Assembly: GCA_035433705.1 (NCBI GenBank)
Contig: DAORVK010000007.1
Span: 27,478 to 91,477, forward strand
DNA from: CADEFQ01 sp035433705
GTDB taxonomy: Bacteria; Pseudomonadota; Gammaproteobacteria; Steroidobacterales; Steroidobacteraceae
DNA length: 64,000 nucleotides
Direction: 5' to 3'
The translations under genes were made by a program, and so were the position numbers. Under the pieces are notes generated by a model. The model did no database searches. It saw nothing but the letters and a program-made list of their open reading frames with translations, and was not told where the DNA came from. Below are positions 59,628 to 64,000 of the stretch, one piece after another. How positions within the stretch are numbered: the first letter of the stretch is position 1; every line of letters starts with the position of its first letter.

Positions 59628-60515
59628 TTGGCTACGGCGACACAAGAAGTTGCATCGGGCGCCCCCGGGGAGGGTGGGGCATTTGAGTTCGTGCAGGCAC
59701 TGGCCAGGGAATTGTCGAGCGGCAGGATCGAATTGCCGAGTTTTCCGGATGTCGCGGTTCGCGTGCAGCGGGCGCTCGCTGATGAGGACGTGCGTCCGGA
59801 AACAGTCGTGCGCCTGATCGGCTCGGAGCCCGCGCTCGCCGCGTGGGTGCTGCGCATGTCGAACTCTGCGGCGCTGAACGCGTCGGGTCGCCAGATCAAC
59901 GATCTGCGCACTGCGATCACGCGCCTCGGCTTCAACGTGGTGCGCAGCGCCGCGATGTCATTCGCGATGTCACAGCTCACCCGCGCTCCGGAGTTGAAGG
60001 GTCTCGAGCAGCCGCTCAGGGAGCTCTGGAACCGCAGCACGCTCGTTGCCGCCATGTCGAGCGTGGCCGCGAGGAAGTTTGCGCGGGTGAATCCGGATAC
60101 GGCGCTGCTCGCGGGGCTGCTGCACGGCATCGGCCGGCTCTATCTCCTGACACGCGCGCGGCACTTTCCAGCGCTCTTCGCCGACCCGGCCGCCTACGGA
60201 CAGATCGTGAACGACTGGCATACCAACGTTGCCAAGGCAATCCTCGAGAACTGGGACATGGCTGACGAAATCGTCCTCGCCGTGCACGAGCACGAACAGA
60301 TCGATCGCGCGCACGACGGCCCGGCCGATCTGACGGACGTGCTGCTCGTTGGCGATCTCCTCGCATCATTCCAGGAATGGCCCGAATCCCTCGAGCTCAA
60401 TCTGCAGGGGGTGCACGCGGTCAACCGGCTGGACCTCGACCGGGTGCGCCTTGAGCGGATCATCGAGGATTCGGCCACAGAGATCGCGGCGCTGCGGCAG
60501 GCACTCGGGCAATAG
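59628..60515 (+). CDS. HDOD domain protein, copy 2
   Basis: Second HDOD protein (295 aa). It shares with copy 1 the pattern ELSSGRIELPSFPDVAVRVQ, ALADEDVRPETVVRLIGSEP, LRTAITRLGFNVVRSAAMSF and TALLAGLLHGIGRLYLLTRA, and both end in a similar ETEIAALR-type helix (SATEIAALRQALG). TTG 59628 was chosen because AGGAGAAGG lies at the right distance; GTG 59607 would put that site inside the gene. It follows copy 1 by 27 bases, so both are expressed together from the FliA promoter. Confidence 0.87.
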   Translation: MATATQEVASGAPGEGGAFEFVQALARELSSGRIELPSFPDVAVRVQRALADEDVRPETVVRLIGSEPALAAWVLRMSNSAALNASGRQINDLRTAITRLGFNVVRSAAMSFAMSQLTRAPELKGLEQPLRELWNRSTLVAAMSSVAARKFARVNPDTALLAGLLHGIGRLYLLTRARHFPALFADPAAYGQIVNDWHTNVAKAILENWDMADEIVLAVHEHEQIDRAHDGPADLTDVLLVGDLLASFQEWPESLELNLQGVHAVNRLDLDRVRLERIIEDSATEIAALRQALGQ

Positions 60516-60537
60516 GTCGCGCGATAATGGCGGAGCC

Positions 60538-61038
60538 ATGAATGTCCTCTTCGTCTGCCTTGGGAACATTTGCCGATCCCCGACTGCGGAAGGCGTCTTT
60601 CGCACGCTTGCAGCCCGGGAGGCACCACAGCTCCTCATGCACGCGGATTCGGCGGGCACCGGGAACTACCATATCGGTGCACCGCCCGATCGGCGCACGC
60701 AGGAAGCGGCGCTGCGGCGCGGCTACGATCTCTCGGCGCTGCGCGCGCGTCAGGTCGATTCAGTCGACTTCACGCGTTTCGACCTGCTGCTCGCGATGGA
60801 CGAAAGCAATCTCGCTGATCTGCGCGCCCGCGCGCCCCGGGGTGTGCAGGAACGCCTGAAGCTGTTGCTGGAATTTGCACCCGAGGCGGGGCGCATCGAA
60901 GTACCTGATCCCTACTATGGCACCGCGAGCGACTTCGATCTCGTGGTCGATCTCGTCGAGCGTGGTGCGCGGGGGCTGATCAGCGCGCTTGCGCGCTGCG
61001 CTACGGCGCCAGTAGTGCCGACGGCCGGTCGCGCATAG
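60538..61038 (+). CDS. Low-molecular-weight protein tyrosine phosphatase
   Basis: Phosphatase of 166 aa. The catalytic loop CX5R lies at residues 7-13 (VLFVCLGNICRSPTAEG: Cys7 nucleophile, Arg13), and the general acid Asp is in DPYYG near residue 124. Other conserved strings: ADSAGTGNYHIGAPPDRRTQ, FDLLLAMDESNLADLRARAP. These act on phosphotyrosine in proteins, including exopolysaccharide kinases; the target here is unknown. ATG follows CGGAG. In related genomes, as I recall, this gene follows kdsB and precedes rne, suggesting the flagellar locus lies between former neighbours. Confidence 0.92.
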   Translation: MNVLFVCLGNICRSPTAEGVFRTLAAREAPQLLMHADSAGTGNYHIGAPPDRRTQEAALRRGYDLSALRARQVDSVDFTRFDLLLAMDESNLADLRARAPRGVQERLKLLLEFAPEAGRIEVPDPYYGTASDFDLVVDLVERGARGLISALARCATAPVVPTAGRA

Positions 61039-61057
61039 CCCCATGCGATAGCGCGAC

Positions 61058-61098
61058 GTCAACACGCGGACATCGAGGCCGATTGTCCGGGTGTTGAC
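61058..61098. terminator. Strong hairpin between convergent phosphatase gene and rne
   Basis: Stem of 18 and 19 bases (61058-61075 and 61080-61098) around an AGGC loop, with one mismatch and one extra base. It is placed midway between the two convergent genes and probably ends both transcripts. No T-run on either strand. Confidence 0.6.
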
Positions 61099-61168
61099 AT
61101 CACCGCAGCAGCACGCATCACATGCAGCCCCATCGCTATGACGGGTGCAAGGGCTGCATCAGGCCCGC

Positions 61169-63688
61169 TTACTCGTCGCGGCCCGGACCGGGCACCTGTT
61201 CGGTCGAAGACGGCGAGTAGCTTGCCGGCTTTGATGACCAGACGACATAGGGCTTTGATTCAGGCGCAGGTGATGAGGGTTGCGACGGCTCCGCCGCAAA
61301 ATCGAACTCGCGCGTGCGCTCGCCGCCAGACTGCGATGATTCGCCAGCGGCCGACGTGCCTTCGCTATCCGGTGCGGTCGAGACATCCCGCTCACCTCGA
61401 TCGCGACCGCCGCGGCGGCCACGACGGCCACGGCGACGGGGCCGGCGCTCACCGCGATCCTCGTTTTGCGGTCCGGTACCATTTGAGGCCTGTTCGGGGC
61501 TCACGCCGCCTTCGGTGGCGGGTGCCGCGGCTTCGGCATCTGGCGATGCCGCAGTGCGTTCACGTTGCGCCTGTCGTTCACGTTGCGCNNNNNNNNNNNN
61601 NNNNNNNNNNNNNNNNNNNNNNNNNNNNNNNNNNNNNNNNNNNNNNNNNNNNNNNNNNNNNNNNNNNNNNNNNNNNNNNNNNNNNNNNCGCTGGCCCTCG
61701 CGCGAGCCACGCTGGCGATCACGTCCGTCGCGGCTGTCACGCCCGTCGCGTCGTCCGCCGCCTTCGCTCTGGCGGGCCCGCTGCTGCGAGCCGTCGCGCT
61801 CGCCCTGGCCCTGGCCCTGGCCCTGGCCGTGACGTGCGCGCTCGCCGCCGCGTTCACTGCGCTCGCCGCGGCGATGCCGGTCGCGGCCGCGATCGCGATT
61901 ATCCCGCCGTGACTCCCGATGGCGCTCACCGCTGCCGGTGCGTGGCTCGGCGCTGGGCGCTGTGCTCACGGGCGAGCCGTTGAGCCACTGCTTGATGCGG
62001 CCCCAGAATCCACTCGCGGGTGCTTCGCGCTGCACCACCTCGGCTGGCGCCGCCGGCGCAGCGACAGGCGCGACGACGATCGGTGCTGCAGTGGCGGGCT
62101 GGAACGTCGGCACGGCGGCCGCTTCCTGCGGTTTCTGTTGTCCGGTGGTCGGATCGGGCACGGCGGGAGGCGTCGGCATCCTGTAGGACGCGCGGCGGAA
62201 CTCCGGCTGCTCCATGTCTTCGTGGCGCAGGCGGCGGATCGAATACTCGGGCGTCTTGATATTGTTGTTCGGCACGAGCACGAGCTCCACGTCGCTCTTG
62301 TCTTCGAGCGTACGCAGCCAGTCGCGCTTTTCGTTGATGAGGTAAGTCGCGACGTCGACCGGCACCTCGGCGATCACGCGCGCGGTGCGGTCCTTCCTCA
62401 TCTCCTCGCCGATCAGCCGCAGGATCGCGAGCGTCATCGACTCGACGCTGCGGATGCTGCCGATGCCGGCGCAGCGCGGGCAGGCAATGTGGCTCGACTC
62501 GTCGAGCGAGGGCCGCAGGCGCTGGCGCGACATCTCGAGGAGCCCGAAACGGGACAGGTGGCCGATCTGGATGCGCGCGCGGTCCATGCGCACCGCGTCG
62601 CGCAGCCGCTGCTCGACATCGCGCTGGTTCTTCTGCGACTCCATGTCGATGAAGTCGATCACGATCAGCCCGCCGAGGTCGCGGATGCGTAGCTGGCGTG
62701 CGATTTCGTCGGCGGCTTCGAGGTTGGTATTGAGCGCGGTCGTCTCGATGTCGCTGCCGCGGGTCGCCCGCGCGGAGTTGATGTCGATCGAGACGAGCGC
62801 TTCGGTGTAGTCGATCACGAGGCTGCCGCCCGAGGGCAGCTGCACCTTGTGCGAATAGGCCGACTCGATCTGGCTCTCGATCTGGAAACGCGTGAAGAGC
62901 GCGATGTCGTCGGCGTAGAGCTTCAACTTGCGCTGCGAGTCGGCGGGCATCGAGCGCTGCATGTACTCCTGCGCGGTCGCGAATGCCGCCGGGTCGTCAA
63001 CGAGGCACTCGCCGATGTCATCCCCGAGATAGTCACGCAGCGCGCGCGACACCGGGTCGCTCTCGCGATAGACGAGGAACGGGGCAGGGCGGCCTTCGAT
63101 CGCGCCGGCGATCTGGCCCCACTGCTGCGTCAGGTTGTCGAGGTCCCACTGCAGCTCCTCGACCGTGCGACCGACTCCCGCCGTGCGTACGATCGCGCCC
63201 ATGCCGTCTGGCACATTGAGCGCGTCCATGGCCTGGCGCATCTGGTCGCGTTCCTCGCCCTCGATGCGGCGCGAGACACCTCCGGCGCGCGGGTTGTTTG
63301 GCATCAGCACGAGGAAGCGGCCGGCGAGACTGATGAAAGTGGTGAGCGCCGCGCCTTTGTTGCCGCGCTCCTCTTTTTCCACCTGCACCACGACTTCCTG
63401 ACCCTCGGTCAGGAGCTCGCGGATGTTCATGCGCCCGCCTTCGGGTGCCTTCCTGAAATACTCTTTCGAAATATCCTTCAGTGGCAGGAAGCCGTGACGT
63501 TCGGAACCGTAGTCGACGAAGCACGCCTCGAGCGACTGCTCGACGCGCGAGATGCGACCCTTGTAGACGTTCGCTTTTTTCTGTTCTTTGGACGGTAACT
63601 CGATCGACAGATCGTAGAGTTTCTGACCATCAACCAGTGCGACGCGCAACTCTTCCTGTTGAGTTGCGTTGACCAGCATTCTTTTCAT
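61169..63688 (-). CDS. rne: Ribonuclease E (contains assembly gap)
   Basis: RNase E, the endonuclease that starts mRNA decay and processes rRNA and tRNA. The catalytic half is intact: MKRMLVNATQQEELRVALVD start, S1 domain around residues 37-120 (VYKGRISRVEQSLEACFVDY), RNase H/DNase I-like domains with SIDINSARATRG and GGLIVIDFIDMES carrying the catalytic aspartates, and the Zn-link CPRC near residues 404-407. The C-terminal half is disordered, arginine-rich scaffold sequence with GQ and RER repeats. It holds 100 N (61589-61688), so true length is unknown; the part after the gap continues in the same frame and ends with PYVVWSSKPASYS. ATG 63688 follows AAGGGG. Confidence 0.93.
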   Translation of the reverse strand: MKRMLVNATQQEELRVALVDGQKLYDLSIELPSKEQKKANVYKGRISRVEQSLEACFVDYGSERHGFLPLKDISKEYFRKAPEGGRMNIRELLTEGQEVVVQVEKEERGNKGAALTTFISLAGRFLVLMPNNPRAGGVSRRIEGEERDQMRQAMDALNVPDGMGAIVRTAGVGRTVEELQWDLDNLTQQWGQIAGAIEGRPAPFLVYRESDPVSRALRDYLGDDIGECLVDDPAAFATAQEYMQRSMPADSQRKLKLYADDIALFTRFQIESQIESAYSHKVQLPSGGSLVIDYTEALVSIDINSARATRGSDIETTALNTNLEAADEIARQLRIRDLGGLIVIDFIDMESQKNQRDVEQRLRDAVRMDRARIQIGHLSRFGLLEMSRQRLRPSLDESSHIACPRCAGIGSIRSVESMTLAILRLIGEEMRKDRTARVIAEVPVDVATYLINEKRDWLRTLEDKSDVELVLVPNNNIKTPEYSIRRLRHEDMEQPEFRRASYRMPTPPAVPDPTTGQQKPQEAAAVPTFQPATAAPIVVAPVAAPAAPAEVVQREAPASGFWGRIKQWLNGSPVSTAPSAEPRTGSGERHRESRRDNRDRGRDRHRRGERSERGGERARHGQGQGQGQGERDGSQQRARQSEGGGRRDGRDSRDGRDRQRGSREGQXXXXXXXXXXXXXXXXXXXXXXXXXXXXXXXXXXAQRERQAQRERTAASPDAEAAAPATEGGVSPEQASNGTGPQNEDRGERRPRRRGRRGRRGGRDRGERDVSTAPDSEGTSAAGESSQSGGERTREFDFAAEPSQPSSPAPESKPYVVWSSKPASYSPSSTEQVPGPGRDE
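61589..61688. other. Assembly gap (100 N) inside rne
   Basis: Exactly 100 undetermined bases, the common placeholder for a gap of unknown size. It falls in low-complexity sequence that repeats CGTTCACGTTGCGC-type units on its left side. Confidence 0.99.
61803..61826 (+). repeat. Four tandem CCCTGG units in rne
   Basis: Perfect hexamer repeat, read on the minus strand as Gly-Gln pairs in the RNase E scaffold region. Such repeats explain why the assembly broke nearby. Confidence 0.8.
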
Positions 63689-63952
63689 TTGCCCCTTCTA
63701 TGGATGCAGGGGCCGACCGGCGGGCGGAGAAAGATGAATCGGACGCGGGGATTTCGCGAGGCAAGGATTGCTGCACGTTTTATCGACCGCCCCTTTTGGC
63801 GTGGGCGGTGCGCCGAAAACCTTTGGTCCGCCTGAGCAGCGCGATCGGCGCTCGGGTCGGCCTTATTGAGTGCGATGGCCCCAACGGATGGGACCAACTA
63901 ACATGCGGCGCGTTCGGATCGTCGTTTGAGAAGCGACCCCCGGCACCGCGTA
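63689..63952 (-). promoter_or_regulatory. Long 5' leader of rne
   Basis: About 265 bases upstream of the rne ATG hold no supported gene. A hairpin ACCGCCC-N10-GGGCGGT lies at 63786-63809. In E. coli the rne leader of about 360 bases is the site of feedback control by RNase E; a similar role is inferred here. An open frame on the plus strand (63700-63981) shows no family features. Confidence 0.4.
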
Positions 63953-63959
63953 CTTTTGT

Positions 63960-63988
63960 ACAGTATCAAATGATCTATTGAAAAACAA
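63960..63988 (-). promoter_or_regulatory. Possible sigma-70 promoter of rne
   Basis: Minus strand TTGTTT-N17-TACTGT in a distinctly A+T-rich patch of an otherwise G+C-rich window. Matches are partial (TTG in the -35; TA and final T in the -10). Predicted start near 63953. Confidence 0.35.
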
Positions 63989-64000
63989 TATCTTACGCCA

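Noticed and set aside
60523..60528. GATAAT as a -10 box for the tyrosine phosphatase gene
   Set aside because: No -35 match at the right distance, although a separate promoter from the flagellar genes would make sense.
61803..61826. Tandem hexamers considered as a CRISPR-like or mobile repeat
   Set aside because: They are in-frame Gly-Gln codons of RNase E; no spacers or cas genes are present.
63700..63981. 93-codon plus-strand frame upstream of rne
   Set aside because: No ribosome site, no family pattern, and it coincides with the expected rne leader.

Overview
The window is high-GC DNA (about two thirds G+C by eye) from the chromosome of a motile gammaproteobacterium with a polar-type flagellar regulon. 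Gene content and order (era-recO-pdxJ-acpS; mfd-csiV; lolC/E-lolD-DUF2062-comEC-exbB-exbD-msbA-lpxK-Trm112-kdsB; LMW phosphatase-rne) recall the Xanthomonadales/Nevskiales/Steroidobacterales area. That placement is inference from memory of gene order; I could not run a search. A run of 100 N at 61589-61688 shows this is a scaffold of a draft or metagenome assembly.

Region 1 (1-21.3 kb) is housekeeping. The 3' end of era leads into recO, pdxJ, acpS, a PolB-type 3'-5' exonuclease, rlmD, nagZ and a LOV/PAS-GGDEF protein, nearly all overlapping by a few bases. On the minus strand follow csiV, mfd and a small BamE-like periplasmic protein. Then come the lipoprotein-release transporter (two permeases and LolD), a DUF2062 membrane protein on the minus strand, comEC, and an envelope operon (exbB/exbD-like, msbA, lpxK, a Trm112 protein, kdsB).

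Region 2 (21.4-60.5 kb) is one nearly complete flagellar locus of about 39 kb. flgA-flgM-flgN run leftward. Rightward are flgBCDEFGHIJKL, fliC, fliD, flaG, fliS, a PilZ-like gene, two sigma-54 activators, fliEFGHIJKLMNOPQR, flhBAFG, fliA, motCD, a DUF2802 gene and two HDOD genes. It encodes the rod, hook, rings, filament, switch, export gate, stator and the FlhF/FlhG/FliA control proteins. Promoter motifs form a clear hierarchy. Sigma-54 elements (GG-N10-GC) lie before flgA, flgB, the second activator, fliL and the DUF2802 gene. FliA/sigma-28 elements (8 bases-N11-8 bases) lie before flgM, flgB, flgK, fliC, fliS and the first HDOD gene.

The unusual part is the control layer. Both sigma-54 activators are bare AAA+/HTH proteins without receiver domains, there is no FleS-type kinase, and the first activator lacks residues used by FleQ to bind c-di-GMP. 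The chemotaxis genes commonly found between fliA and the DUF2802 gene are absent, and an atypical PilZ gene sits in the usual fliT slot. The flgA-flgB gap carries four alternating TTGCCG/CGGCAA half-sites, a likely shared enhancer.

Region 3 (60.5-64 kb) returns to housekeeping: a low-molecular-weight tyrosine phosphatase gene converges, across a strong hairpin, on rne (minus strand), whose low-complexity C-terminal half contains the assembly gap. No tRNA, rRNA, CRISPR array, insertion sequence or prophage gene was seen.
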